Assembly: GCA_023958085.1 (NCBI GenBank)
Contig: JAMLGI010000006.1
Location: forward strand, 1-64,000
Origin: Solirubrobacterales bacterium
GTDB taxonomy: Bacteria > Actinomycetota > Thermoleophilia > Solirubrobacterales > 70-9
Length of the DNA stretch: 64,000 nucleotides
Direction of reading: 5' to 3'
Shown here piece by piece: positions 50,327 to 59,340 of the stretch (the stretch's first letter is position 1; each line of letters begins with the position of its first letter). Under the pieces are notes generated by a model. It ran no database searches. It saw only the letters and a program-made list of their open reading frames with translations, and was not told the DNA's origin. A program made the position numbers and the translations under genes.

Positions 50327-51283
50327 TCAGGCGGTGGTTTCGACCCGCCCGCGTGCCATCTTCTGGCAGATCTCGACGACCCAGCGGCCAACCTCGGGCT
50401 CCGGCAGGATCGAGTCCGGCCGGTACAGCACCCGGTCCGGTTCGGCGCAGCGGGTGGCGGCCCGGCCGATGATCTTCTCCTGGAACATCTGGTCGTAGGC
50501 AATCAGGATCGGCAGCAGAATCACCCGGTCGGTCTTTTCCAGCACCGACTCGATCGCATCCATGGTCGGCTGGCGGCTGTAGCTGACCAGATGGCCGCAC
50601 CAGGCATGAGCCGTCTCGGTGATCCCCAGTTCCTGCTCGGCGTGGGAACGGATCTGGGCAAAGAAGCGATCCCAGTCGTCGTTGAACTCGGCGCTGCCGT
50701 AGCCGACCAGGACCAGTCCGTAGCTGATCTCGCTGGACTCGTCCCGGCGTCCGAGGATCGCGTTCACCCGGCGGGCGGTGTTGCGCTGGACCAACCCGGA
50801 GAAATCGAGCAGCGGGGCGAAGTCGAGGGTGGCTTTCGGCGCGTACACCTCGATCTTCTCGTCGGCCAGTTCGGCCAGCACGTCGGCGTCGTCCGACATG
50901 CCACAGATCGCCGGGATGTCGTCGAAGCTGTGATCGGAGATCGTCAAGAGCAGCGGCACCACGATCACCCGCTCGATCCCGTCCTCGTCGAAGGCCCTCA
51001 GCTGGGTCGCGATCGAGGGTTCGGTGTACTCCATGAAAGCGGTCCGGACCTGGGCCACACCCGGGATTTCCAGCAGTTCACCGCTGATCTCCCGCTGGAC
51101 GTCCAGCAGCAGCTTCCGCCAGGTGGCGGAGCGGGAGCCGTGATTGATCAGCAGGATCCCGGTTCTGGCGGCAGGATCGGCCGGCTTCCGTACCGACAGG
51201 GCCAGGGCGGTCTCGTCGATCGAAGGGGTGGCGTTCTGGCCGGCGGCGTGAGCCGCGAGCATTTCGGAGATGTCTGGGTCCAC
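50327..51283 (-). CDS. CbiX/SirB-type chelatase (two tandem domains)
   Basis: A 318-residue cytoplasmic metal chelatase for tetrapyrroles (Co or Fe into sirohydrochlorin or a related porphyrin). The first domain has GILLINHGSRSATWRK with the catalytic His. The second starts LVLVGYGSAEFNDDW, where this His is replaced by Tyr. Later segments are HAWCGHLVSYSRQPTMDA and AYDQMFQEKIIG. Two-domain forms are known from the CbiX/CfbA group. It is preceded by an iron box, suggesting iron-regulated heme or siroheme synthesis. Confidence 0.7.
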   Translation of the reverse strand: MDPDISEMLAAHAAGQNATPSIDETALALSVRKPADPAARTGILLINHGSRSATWRKLLLDVQREISGELLEIPGVAQVRTAFMEYTEPSIATQLRAFDEDGIERVIVVPLLLTISDHSFDDIPAICGMSDDADVLAELADEKIEVYAPKATLDFAPLLDFSGLVQRNTARRVNAILGRRDESSEISYGLVLVGYGSAEFNDDWDRFFAQIRSHAEQELGITETAHAWCGHLVSYSRQPTMDAIESVLEKTDRVILLPILIAYDQMFQEKIIGRAATRCAEPDRVLYRPDSILPEPEVGRWVVEICQKMARGRVETTA

Positions 51284-51338
51284 CGTCGAAAACCTTTCTT
51301 CCGCAGCCCGCCGGAAAGTCGTGTTCAGGGCTGCTACA

Positions 51339-51357
51339 GGAAGTTAGCCTAACCTAA
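51339..51357. promoter_or_regulatory. IdeR/DtxR-type iron box
   Basis: On the minus strand the site reads TTAGGTTAGGCTAACTTCC, matching 16 of 19 positions of the IdeR/DtxR consensus TTAGGTTAGGCTAACCTAA. It lies 56 bases upstream of the chelatase start. The first 15 bases are identical to consensus, including the inverted AGGTTAG-type core. Confidence 0.85.
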
Positions 51358-51408
51358 GCCGCGCGTCTCGCGCTCCGGGGTTACTACGGAGGCAGGTCGG
51401 CTGTGAGG

Positions 51409-52419
51409 TCAGGCTGCGTCTGACGGGTCAACCGCTTCGGCCAGCAGCTCGACCGACCGAAGCCGGTGCTCGACCGTGTTCGACTGGTGAACCACGATCA
51501 GCTCGTCGGCCCGGCTGAGTTCCCGAAACCGCTCCAGGTACCCGCCTGCTTCGCCCGGAGTGCCGACCGCGTTGTAGGTCAGCATCTCGTCCACGGCGGA
51601 ACCTTGGGGGGAAGCGAGGATCGCGTCGATGTCGTTCTCGCTCAGTCTTCTGCCGGCGCCGCTGAAGAGGGCCCGGGCCCGCAGCCGACGAGCCGCCTCA
51701 AGCTGCTCGGCGGCCGAAGCGGCCGTATCGGCGACGATTGCCCCGACCCCGGCAATCACGTAGGGCTCGGCCAGCACCCCGGACGGCCGGAAGGTGTCTC
51801 GATAGATCCGGACCGCATCGGTCAGCGCCCGCGGCGCGAAATGCGAGGCGAAGGCGTAGGGCAGGCCGAGCCGCGCCGCCAGCTGGGCCCCGAAAAGCGA
51901 CGATCCGAGGATGTAGAGCGGCACCCGGGTGCCCTGCCCCGGGATCGCCCGGACTCCCGCGATCGGACTTTCATCACCGAGAAACCCCTGAAGTTCAAGC
52001 ACATCCTCGGGGAAGGTCTCGGCCGAGGACGGATCGCGACGCAGAGCTACCGTGGTCGCCCCGTCGGTACCGGGTGCCCGACCCAGCCCCAGGTCGATCC
52101 GGCCGGGGTGGAGTGTGGCCAGGGTGCCGAACTGTTCGGCGATCTGGAGCGGCGAGTGGTTCGGCAGCATGATCCCGCCGGCCCCGAGCCGGATGGTCTC
52201 CGTCTGGCAGGCGATGTGGGCGATCAGGACCGAGGTCGCCGAAGACGCGATCGAGGAGATGTTGTGATGCTCGGCGTACCAGACCCGGCGGTAGCCGGCA
52301 AGTTCCGCCAGCCGGGCGAGCGCGACACTCCCTTGGAAGCTCTCGCCGATCGTCTCTTCCCGGCCGACCGCGGCCAGATCGAGAATCGAGATCGGGATGC
52401 CGGGGCGGGAAGAACTCAT
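51409..52419 (-). CDS. Luciferase-like (LLM class) flavin-dependent oxidoreductase
   Basis: A 336-residue TIM-barrel flavoenzyme of the bacterial luciferase superfamily. Group signature segments: VWYAEHHNISSIASSATSV, IRLGAGGIMLPNHSPL, HPGRIDLGLGRAPGTD and ILGSSLFGAQLAARLGLPYAFASHF. The arrangement matches MsnO8-like/FMNH2-dependent monooxygenases. Substrate unknown. Starts with ATG at 52419, divergent from the P1 peptidase gene. Confidence 0.87.
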   Translation of the reverse strand: MSSSRPGIPISILDLAAVGREETIGESFQGSVALARLAELAGYRRVWYAEHHNISSIASSATSVLIAHIACQTETIRLGAGGIMLPNHSPLQIAEQFGTLATLHPGRIDLGLGRAPGTDGATTVALRRDPSSAETFPEDVLELQGFLGDESPIAGVRAIPGQGTRVPLYILGSSLFGAQLAARLGLPYAFASHFAPRALTDAVRIYRDTFRPSGVLAEPYVIAGVGAIVADTAASAAEQLEAARRLRARALFSGAGRRLSENDIDAILASPQGSAVDEMLTYNAVGTPGEAGGYLERFRELSRADELIVVHQSNTVEHRLRSVELLAEAVDPSDAA

Positions 52420-52476
52420 CGTCGGCCGAGCCTACCTGTTCCGGGCGACCGCCCCCGCTGCCCGTAGGCTCTTCCC

Positions 52477-53463
52477 ATGAGCGAACGGAAGCAGCTGATC
52501 GAGCCGGACGTGAGCCTTCCCGAGGGTGTGACGGTGGGCCACTCTTCTGACCGGGAGGGATGGACCGGCTGCACCGTGATCCTCGGACCGGAGGACTCGG
52601 TCTCGGCCGGCGAGATCCGGGGTGGCGGTCCGGCGACCCACGAGTTCGGGCTGCTCTCACCGGCGACCTCGACCCCGGGCGCCCATGCCGTGCTGCTCTC
52701 CGGCGGAAGTGCCTTCGGTCTCGGAGCGACGGCCGGAGTGGTCGAGTGGATGCGCGAACGCGGTCGCGGCTATCCGACCCCCGCCGGACCGGTGCCACTG
52801 GTCTCCGGGGCGGCCTGCTTCGACCTGCCGGTCGGCTCTGCGGAAGCATGGCCCGGACCGGAGGACGCAAGGGAGGCCTGTGACTCGGCCTCGGAACGGT
52901 TTGAGCGCGGTTCGGTTGGCGCGGGGACCGGTTGCAGCGCCGGAAAGGTGCTGCCCGACGGCGGCTGGACCAAGACCGGGCTGGGGGCCGCGACGATTCG
53001 GGTCGGCGAAGCCGTTATGACCGCGATCGCGGTGGTCAACCCGTTCGGCGAGGTGATCGGTGCCGACGGCGAGGTGATCGCCGGCTACTGGCGACAGGAC
53101 GGGGCCGGCGGTGGCTGGAAGCGCACGGTCGAGGTGCTGGCCGAGGAGCAGGCGCGGATGCCTCTGGGAGAGGCGACCACCCTGGTCTGCCTGGTCACGG
53201 ACGCGAAACTGACCAAGGCCGAAGCCTGGCAGGTGGCCCGGTCGGCGGCCCCGGGGTTCGCCCGGGCGCTCTCACCTGCCTCGACCGCGGTCGACGGGGA
53301 CCTGACCATCTGCCTCACCACCGGCAGGGTGGAGAGCGACCCGTTCCTGCTGACCATCTTTGCTGCCGAGGTGGTCGGGGAAGCGATCCGGGACGGGGCC
53401 CTCCGGGCAACCGATGGAGCCGGGATCCCGTCCGCCCGGACAAGGACCGCCGAACCGGGCTGA
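52477..53463 (+). CDS. P1 family peptidase (DmpA/beta-aminopeptidase type)
   Basis: A 328-residue self-processing Ntn-hydrolase-fold aminopeptidase. Visible family segments are VTVGHSSDREGWTGCTV, HAVLLSGGSAFGLGATAGVV, GSVGAGTGCSAGK and the EATTLVCLVTDA region where cleavage would release the nucleophile. DGDLTICLTTG closes the fold. Acts on N-terminal D- or beta-amino acids in known members. Cytoplasmic by composition. Confidence 0.85.
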   Translation: MSERKQLIEPDVSLPEGVTVGHSSDREGWTGCTVILGPEDSVSAGEIRGGGPATHEFGLLSPATSTPGAHAVLLSGGSAFGLGATAGVVEWMRERGRGYPTPAGPVPLVSGAACFDLPVGSAEAWPGPEDAREACDSASERFERGSVGAGTGCSAGKVLPDGGWTKTGLGAATIRVGEAVMTAIAVVNPFGEVIGADGEVIAGYWRQDGAGGGWKRTVEVLAEEQARMPLGEATTLVCLVTDAKLTKAEAWQVARSAAPGFARALSPASTAVDGDLTICLTTGRVESDPFLLTIFAAEVVGEAIRDGALRATDGAGIPSARTRTAEPG

Positions 53464-53492
53464 TCCACCGCCACGGGTGGAAGAATGCCCCC

Positions 53493-54203
53493 ATGGCACA
53501 GGCTCTGCTCTTCGCCGTGATCGCCTCGAGTGCGCTGGTGATCGGCGCCGGAATCGGCCTCAGATGGTCACTGCCGGCCACCGTAACCGCCTGGCTGATG
53601 GGTTTTGCCTCGGGGGCCCTGATCACCGCGGTGGCGTTCGAGCTTTTCCTCGTGGCCTACGAACACGGTGGGATCTGGCGTGCCGGACTCGCCTTCTTCG
53701 CCGGCGCGACGGCGTTCATCGTCGTCGATTCCTGGCTGGCGCGACGGAACCGGGCCCGCCACGCTCGTGGGTCCGCGGTCGGCCTCGGCCTGCTTGCCGC
53801 GGTGACGCTGGACGGAATCCCGGAGAACCTGGCGCTCGGGGTGGGACTGATCGAGCAGGCCGCGCCCGCTCTGCTGGTCGCGATCTTCGTCTCCAATCTC
53901 CCGGAAGCGATCGTCGGTGCCCGCAAGATGAAGGAGGCGGGGATGTCGGATCGTTTCACCGGCGCAATCTGGATCGCCGCGGCGATCCTGCTGGCGGCGG
54001 CGGTGATCGCCGGCTACGTGCTGCTCGAAGGCGTACCGCCACGCAACCTCTCCTGGCCGCTCGGTTTCGCAGCCGGGGCCGTCCTGGCCTCGCTGGCCGA
54101 CACTCTGATGCCGGAGGCCTACTCCGAAGGTGGACCGTGCGTGGCCTACGCCACCGCCCTCGGGTTCCTACTCTCCTTCATGCTGGCCGCGGTGAGTCAC
54201 TGA
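53493..54203 (+). CDS. ZIP-family metal transporter
   Basis: A 236-residue protein with eight predicted helices. The ZIP metal-binding helices are seen in TLDGIPENLALGVGL (helix 4) and VSNLPEAIVGARKM (helix 5). The His-rich loop is limited to RARHARG. It transports Zn2+ or a related cation. The ATG at 53493 is the first Met; the frame upstream belongs to the P1 peptidase's shadow. Located 30 bases after the peptidase gene. Confidence 0.87.
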   Translation: MAQALLFAVIASSALVIGAGIGLRWSLPATVTAWLMGFASGALITAVAFELFLVAYEHGGIWRAGLAFFAGATAFIVVDSWLARRNRARHARGSAVGLGLLAAVTLDGIPENLALGVGLIEQAAPALLVAIFVSNLPEAIVGARKMKEAGMSDRFTGAIWIAAAILLAAAVIAGYVLLEGVPPRNLSWPLGFAAGAVLASLADTLMPEAYSEGGPCVAYATALGFLLSFMLAAVSH

Positions 54204-54252
54204 CCGTCGCGGGGGTCGGGCCGATCGCCCCGCCTTCAGCCTGGATCCGGGT

Positions 54253-54513
54253 TCAGTTCCAGTCTTCGTCGGGGGTCTCGGAAGACTCGATCCCGTCGGC
54301 TTCGCCGTAGATTCCGACCGGGGGTTCTGCCTCGGGGCGGCCGACGTCGTACTTCGGGTTGCGTCCGCTCGGAGTGTCCTCGGCCTGTTCCCGGAGCGCT
54401 TCCTCGGACTCCTCGAAACCCTCGGCGACGCCCTCCCCGGATTCGCGCAGGGGCCGCTCGGCTTCCCGTTTCATCTCTTCACGATCACGGCGCTGGAGCA
54501 TCGGCCCACTCAC
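54253..54513 (-). CDS. Small hydrophilic protein of unknown function
   Basis: An 86-residue, strongly acidic and probably disordered protein (REEMKREAERPLRESGEGVA, then EESEEALREQAED) ending PDEDWN. Starts are GTG at 54513 or ATG at 54501. It lies on its own between the ZIP and carbonic anhydrase genes. The family is not recognised. Confidence 0.5.
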   Translation of the reverse strand: MSGPMLQRRDREEMKREAERPLRESGEGVAEGFEESEEALREQAEDTPSGRNPKYDVGRPEAEPPVGIYGEADGIESSETPDEDWN

Positions 54514-54599
54514 TTCCCTTGGTGCCCGGAAACCCGGGTCTGCCCCGTTTCTACCCGATTCGGGGCCGGCTGCCCACAGTCACCGGTCTGGTGGGGCCG

Positions 54600-55097
54600 T
54601 CAGTCCGCGGCGATCTCGGCGAGCCGACCGGTGTCCACGTCGTAGACGAAACCCCTGACCTGATCGGTGTGGGGGATGAACGGGGAGTTCCTGACCCGAC
54701 GGATCGACTGCCTCACGTCGGCCTCGATGTCGGTGAAGGACTCGATCGCAAAGGACGGAGCGACGCCGGTTGCTTCCCGCAGTTCGGCCCGGAAGCCGTC
54801 GTCGGTGATCAACTGCCCGCCGCATTTCGTGTGGTGAATCAGCATCACCGCCTCGGTGCCCAGCTTCCGCTGCGAGATCGCGATCGAGCGGACCACGTCG
54901 TCGGTGATCACGCCTCCGGCGTTGCGCAACATGTGGGCGTCACCGTCGTGGAGCCCGAGCAGCTGGAACAGGTCGAGCCGGGAGTCCATGCACGTCACGA
55001 TCACAAGCTTCAGGCCCGGACGAACGTCCAGGCCGCTCTCGGTGAAGGAAGCGGCGTACCGCTCGTTGTTCGCGACCAGGTCGTCGATCACACTCAC
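54600..55097 (-). CDS. Beta-class carbonic anhydrase
   Basis: Hydrates CO2 to bicarbonate with a zinc ion. A 165-residue form with ligands C36 in VTCMDSR (D38 adjacent), and H89 and C92 in HHTKCG, plus AGGVITDDVVRSI. This short type is frequent in Actinobacteria. Starts ATG at 55097, six bases after the FKBP stop on the same strand, so probably cotranscribed with it. Confidence 0.92.
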   Translation of the reverse strand: MSVIDDLVANNERYAASFTESGLDVRPGLKLVIVTCMDSRLDLFQLLGLHDGDAHMLRNAGGVITDDVVRSIAISQRKLGTEAVMLIHHTKCGGQLITDDGFRAELREATGVAPSFAIESFTDIEADVRQSIRRVRNSPFIPHTDQVRGFVYDVDTGRLAEIAAD

Positions 55098-55102
55098 GGG
55101 CG

Positions 55103-55594
55103 TCAGCTGCCGATCTTTTCCAGATCGACCACGAAGGTCAGGGTGGCGTTGGCCGGAATCGTCGGGGGCTGGCCGGTCTCGCCGTAGGCGAGGTCAGGCG
55201 GGATCACCAGCTTGCGCCTTCCCCCGACCTTCATGCCGGCAACACCCTCGTCCCAGCCCTTGATCACCTGGCCGGAACCGAGCGTGAACTCGAACGGCTC
55301 GCCCCGATCCCAGGATGCATCGAACTCCTTGCCGGAGTCGTAAAGCGCGCCGACGTACTGGACCGAAACCTTGTCCCCGGCCTTCGCTTCGGGGCCGGTT
55401 CCCTCCTTGATGTCCTCGACCTCGAGCTTGGTCGGCGGGGGCGCATCCGACCCCTCGATCACCGGCTTGACCGAGGTGTCGGAAAGCGAGGCCGACTCCT
55501 TCTCACCATCGCCGCCACGGCCGATCACGATCACCACCACCAGCGCAGCGATCAGGACGGCAAAGCCAGCGAGAACTCCGATTCGACGATCCAT
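55103..55594 (-). CDS. FKBP-type peptidyl-prolyl isomerase (membrane-anchored or secreted)
   Basis: A 163-residue protein. Residues 6-26 are a hydrophobic signal or anchor ([19 protein letters not shown]). A disordered stretch leads to the FKBP domain (about 58-163): [49 protein letters not shown] and the final strand [11 protein letters not shown]. It folds exported proteins. Starts ATG at 55594, divergent from osmC. Confidence 0.92.
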   Translation of the reverse strand: MDRRIGVLAGFAVLIAALVVVIVIGRGGDGEKESASLSDTSVKPVIEGSDAPPPTKLEVEDIKEGTGPEAKAGDKVSVQYVGALYDSGKEFDASWDRGEPFEFTLGSGQVIKGWDEGVAGMKVGGRRKLVIPPDLAYGETGQPPTIPANATLTFVVDLEKIGS

Positions 55595-55692
55595 GGCGGG
55601 GATCCTAAACGGACCGGACCCTTCCGGGGATGGTTCAGGGTTCGGCTACCGTGGGTAATGAACTGCAAACAACCAATGAAGGAGTGACTCAA

Positions 55693-56124
55693 TTGGCAGC
55701 AAAAGGATCCGCTGAGTGGAATGGAGACCTCAAGTCCGGCAGCGGGAAGTTCACCGCCGGTGACTCGATCGGCGGCGAGTACTCGTTCGGGACCCGTTTC
55801 GAGGACGCCCCCGGGGCGAACCCGGAGCAACTGATCGCCGCCGCTCATTCGAGCTGCTTCTCGATGGCGCTCTCGCTGATTCTCGGGGAGGACGGAGTCG
55901 TTCCGGACTCGATCAAGACCGACGCGTCGGTGCAGATCCGGATGCTCGAGGATCAGGGCCCGACCATCACCAGAATCGACCTGACCTGCCGGGCCGTGGT
56001 CCCCGGTATCGACGCGGCGGCATTCCAGCAGGCGGCCGAAGCCGCCAAGGGGGGCTGCCCGGTAAGCAAGGCACTGGCCGGTGTGCCGGAGATCAACCTC
56101 GACGCAAGTTTGGTTCCAGCCTGA
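55693..56124 (+). CDS. osmC: OsmC peroxiredoxin
   Basis: Reduces organic hydroperoxides. The 143-residue product has the OsmC core: GSAEWNGDLKSGSGKF, YSFGTRFEDAPGANPEQLIAAAHSSCFSMALS with the peroxidatic Cys, and KGGCPVSKAL with the resolving Cys. The TTG at 55693 is chosen because AAGGAG lies eight bases upstream; an ATG at 55630 would add 21 residues. Confidence 0.9.
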   Translation: MAAKGSAEWNGDLKSGSGKFTAGDSIGGEYSFGTRFEDAPGANPEQLIAAAHSSCFSMALSLILGEDGVVPDSIKTDASVQIRMLEDQGPTITRIDLTCRAVVPGIDAAAFQQAAEAAKGGCPVSKALAGVPEINLDASLVPA

Positions 56125-56173
56125 GGTGACCTTCCGCAGCCGGACGGCTGCCAAATTACCTTTCCTAACGGTC

Positions 56174-58540
56174 GTGGGGGAACCAGAAGAAAACGCAGGC
56201 AGGATCGTCCGGCTGGTGCCGGGCCCGGTCATCGCCGCCGATGGCGGAGGCCGGGTCCTCGACCTGAGCTCCGAAGCAGCCAGGATCCTGGGACGGGAAC
56301 CGGTTGTACCCGGGTCCGGCGGGCCTTCGCTGGGCGACCTGCTGCCCGGGCTCGACCTCCCCGAAACCCCGGGAGTCGACCACCACGGAGAACTCGAGCT
56401 CACCCGGGACGGCGGCGGCACGGTGGCGGTGCGGGTCACTGCCCGACGAACCGGGACCGGGCCGGAGTCTCTGATCACCGTTCTGCTGGAGGACCGGACG
56501 AACGAACTCGCCGCCCTGGAGGATGCCAGGACCAGTCGCTGGTTTCTTGAGGAAACCGGGGAGATCACCGGCCTCGGAATCTTCGACTGGGACCTCAAGC
56601 GGGACCGTTCAGTCTGGTCGGACGAGGTCTACCGGGTGTTCGGCTACGAGCCCGGGGCATTCACCCCGACCTTCAGGCGATTCCTCGATCTCTTCCACCC
56701 GGAGGACCGGCACCTGACGAACGCCCGGGTGCTGCGGGTCCTCTCCGGCAAGGCTCCCGCCAACTATCACGGCCGGGCGATCCGTGAGGACGGATCCATC
56801 GTCCGGATCGAGATCGAGGCCAGAGTCATTCGAGGTCGATCCGGTCGGGTTGAACGAGCCTACGGTGTGATCGCGGACGTCACCGCGCGCCGCGAGACCG
56901 AGCTGGACCGGGCCAGGCTGAAAGCTCTGTTCCGCTGCTCGCTTGACGGTCTGGTGATCAAGGACGAAGAGGGCCGGGTGACCGCACTCAGCCCTGCCGG
57001 GGAACAGGTCTACGGCCAGAGCGAGGCCGAGGCCATGGGCCGGCTGCCGGAAGAGCTGATGCCGGCGCCGGAGGCCCGGGAGAACCAGATGATCATGGAC
57101 CGGCTGGAAGCCGGAGAGTCAGATCAGATCCTGTTCGAGGCCACCAGAACCCGTCCCGACGGTAGTCGTCGGCCATTTGCGATTTCGGTCGCGACGTTCC
57201 AGGACAGCCAGGGTCGGATGGCGGGAACCGTGGCTTCAATGCGGGATCTCTCAAAGATTGAATCGGCCAGGGCACTCCCCTCCGATCGCGATCCGCTGAC
57301 CGGACTTCATGGCGGGCTCGGTTTCACGAAATTCCTCGACGACGCGATCGCGGCCGGTGGAGGTGCGCTGCTGTTCGTCGATCTCGACAACATGAAGCTG
57401 ATCAACGAGTTCCACGGCTACCAGACCGGAGACTCGATGCTGCGGGGCGTGGCCCAGACCCTTGACCGGGAGTGTGGCGAGAAATGGCCCCTGGCCCGGG
57501 TTGGTGGTGACGAGTTCGCGGTGCTGCTTCCGGGGGTCGATCCGCCGACCGCCGAGCGGGCCGCCGAGCGGGCACTTCGCCTGGTCCGGGGATACGTCGA
57601 GCCGGCCGGGGAGCATCCCGTTACCGTGACCGCCTCGATCGGGGTTGCCACCTTTCGGGCCGGAGGCAACGAGAATCCGACCGAGGTGATCTCCAGGGCA
57701 AGCCGCGCGGCAGACCGGGCCAAGCAGCGGGGACGCGACTCCTGGGTGCTGGCCGATCCCGACTCGATCGGCCCGGGAAGGATCGGACCCGGCGAGCGAG
57801 CCTGGGGCGAACGGGTGCGGCGGATCCTGGCCGACGGCCGGATCGACCTTCACCTGCAACCGATTACCGATGTGGCGTCGGGCGAGATCCTGATGCACGA
57901 AGTCCTCCTGCGGATCATCGAGGGAGATGAACCCCGGGCGCCCGGTCCCTATCTCGAGATGGCGGAACGGCTCGGTCTGGTTCACGCGATCGATCGCGCA
58001 GTCATGCGCAAGGCGATCGACCTGCTCGAGGCAAATCCGGGCCTGACCCTTTCGGTGAACGTTTCCGGCGGATCGATCGGGGACGACCAGCTGCTTGAAC
58101 TGATTCGGGAGGCGGTCGAACTTCACCGTTTCGACCCGACCGGGTTGGTGATCGAGCTGACCGAAACCGCAACCGTGATCGATGCGGGACGGGCGTACCA
58201 CTTCGCCTCGGCCCTCGAAGAGATCGGCTGCAGCTTCGCGATCGATGATTTCGGAACCGGGTACGGGTCCTACGACTACCTGAGAAATATGCCGGCCGAC
58301 TACGTCAAGATCGACGGCCAGTTCATCCGGGAGTGGACCGAGGTCGATCAGGCGGTGATCGCTTCGCTGGTCGGGCTCGCCCGCGGACTCGGGAAACGGA
58401 CCGTGGCCGAATGTGTGGAATCCCAGGAGATCCTGGAGCGGGTGGCGGACGCCGGGATCGACCTCGCCCAGGGCTACCACCTCGGCCGACCGGCACCGGT
58501 GTCAAGTGTCCTTGGGGAGTCCGGTGAACGACAGACCTGA
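56174..58540 (+). CDS. PAS-GGDEF-EAL cyclic-di-GMP signalling protein
   Basis: A 788-residue protein. It has three PAS-like sensor segments (about 10-110, 130-250 with GIFDWDLKRDRSVWSDEVYRV, 255-380), a GGDEF diguanylate cyclase domain with intact active site RVGGDEF, and an EAL phosphodiesterase domain in which the name motif is EVL (HEVLLR); NVSG, ELTE, IDDFGTGY, KIDG and QGYHLG are present. There is no membrane helix, so it is cytoplasmic. The start is uncertain (GTG at 56174; the frame opens at 56081 inside osmC). The next gene overlaps its end. Confidence 0.87.
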   Translation: MGEPEENAGRIVRLVPGPVIAADGGGRVLDLSSEAARILGREPVVPGSGGPSLGDLLPGLDLPETPGVDHHGELELTRDGGGTVAVRVTARRTGTGPESLITVLLEDRTNELAALEDARTSRWFLEETGEITGLGIFDWDLKRDRSVWSDEVYRVFGYEPGAFTPTFRRFLDLFHPEDRHLTNARVLRVLSGKAPANYHGRAIREDGSIVRIEIEARVIRGRSGRVERAYGVIADVTARRETELDRARLKALFRCSLDGLVIKDEEGRVTALSPAGEQVYGQSEAEAMGRLPEELMPAPEARENQMIMDRLEAGESDQILFEATRTRPDGSRRPFAISVATFQDSQGRMAGTVASMRDLSKIESARALPSDRDPLTGLHGGLGFTKFLDDAIAAGGGALLFVDLDNMKLINEFHGYQTGDSMLRGVAQTLDRECGEKWPLARVGGDEFAVLLPGVDPPTAERAAERALRLVRGYVEPAGEHPVTVTASIGVATFRAGGNENPTEVISRASRAADRAKQRGRDSWVLADPDSIGPGRIGPGERAWGERVRRILADGRIDLHLQPITDVASGEILMHEVLLRIIEGDEPRAPGPYLEMAERLGLVHAIDRAVMRKAIDLLEANPGLTLSVNVSGGSIGDDQLLELIREAVELHRFDPTGLVIELTETATVIDAGRAYHFASALEEIGCSFAIDDFGTGYGSYDYLRNMPADYVKIDGQFIREWTEVDQAVIASLVGLARGLGKRTVAECVESQEILERVADAGIDLAQGYHLGRPAPVSSVLGESGERQT

Positions 58541-59249
58541 GACGGGCGGCGGTGGAAACAGGGAACGAATCAAGGCGGCGAGGGCCGCGGCGGACGGGGT
58601 GCCGGGCAGTCGACTGAGTGCCCGGCTCTACGACCCCGTGCTGTGGCTGGGCGAACGAACCGGCCTCGGCCGATGGCGCAGCAGGGTGGTGGGGGCGGTC
58701 ACCGGTTCGGTGCTGGAGATCGGGGCCGGAACCGGCCTCAACCTCGCTCACTATCCATCCGGGCTTGAGCGACTGGTGCTGACCGAGCCGGACCGTCACA
58801 AGACGGCCAGGCTGAGGAAACGGGTGGTGCCCGGCGTCCGGCCGGAGGTTGTCCGGGCGCCGGCCGAGATCATCCCCTTCGACGACGGCGAGTTCGACAC
58901 AGTGCTCGCCACCCTGGTCTTCTGCACGGTGTCGGATCCCGCCGCCGCGATCAGCGAGGTGGTCCGGGTGCTGAAACCGGGTGGCCGGCTGCTCTTCCTC
59001 GAACACATCCGGTCCGACGGCCGGTTGGGTCGATTCCAGGACCGTTGTGAGCGCCCGTGGGCCTGGCTGGCGGACGGCTGTCACTGCAACCGTCGCACCC
59101 TCGAACTCTTCGATCAGGCCGGTCTGGAGGTCGAGGTGAAGGCGCGGCAGGATCGGTTTCCGATGCCTCCTGTGGTCCGCCCGGTGGTCAGCGGAATCGC
59201 CCGACCAAGACCGGATTCCGGAGCTGCAGATCGGCCGGAAGGCGACTGA
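58524..59249 (+). CDS. SAM-dependent methyltransferase
   Basis: A 241-residue class I methyltransferase. The SAM-binding motif I is VLEIGAGTGLNLAHY, motif II TEPDRH, motif IV FDTVLATLVFCTV and a post-motif EVVRVLKPGGRLLFLEHIR. RFQDRCERPWAWLADGCHCNR is typical of the UbiE/COQ5-like phospholipid or small-molecule methyltransferases. GTG at 58524 (GGGGAG upstream) overlaps the end of the GGDEF-EAL gene by 17 bases, which suggests coupling. Substrate unknown. Confidence 0.87.
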   Translation: MNDRPETGGGGNRERIKAARAAADGVPGSRLSARLYDPVLWLGERTGLGRWRSRVVGAVTGSVLEIGAGTGLNLAHYPSGLERLVLTEPDRHKTARLRKRVVPGVRPEVVRAPAEIIPFDDGEFDTVLATLVFCTVSDPAAAISEVVRVLKPGGRLLFLEHIRSDGRLGRFQDRCERPWAWLADGCHCNRRTLELFDQAGLEVEVKARQDRFPMPPVVRPVVSGIARPRPDSGAADRPEGD

Positions 59250-59340
59250 GCGAGCGCCGGAAGCCTGAGCTTGACCGGCTTCATTATCAGGTCCGGATCG
59301 GCCCGCGTCGTGACCGGACCGGGCCGTAATCTGGCCTGCC

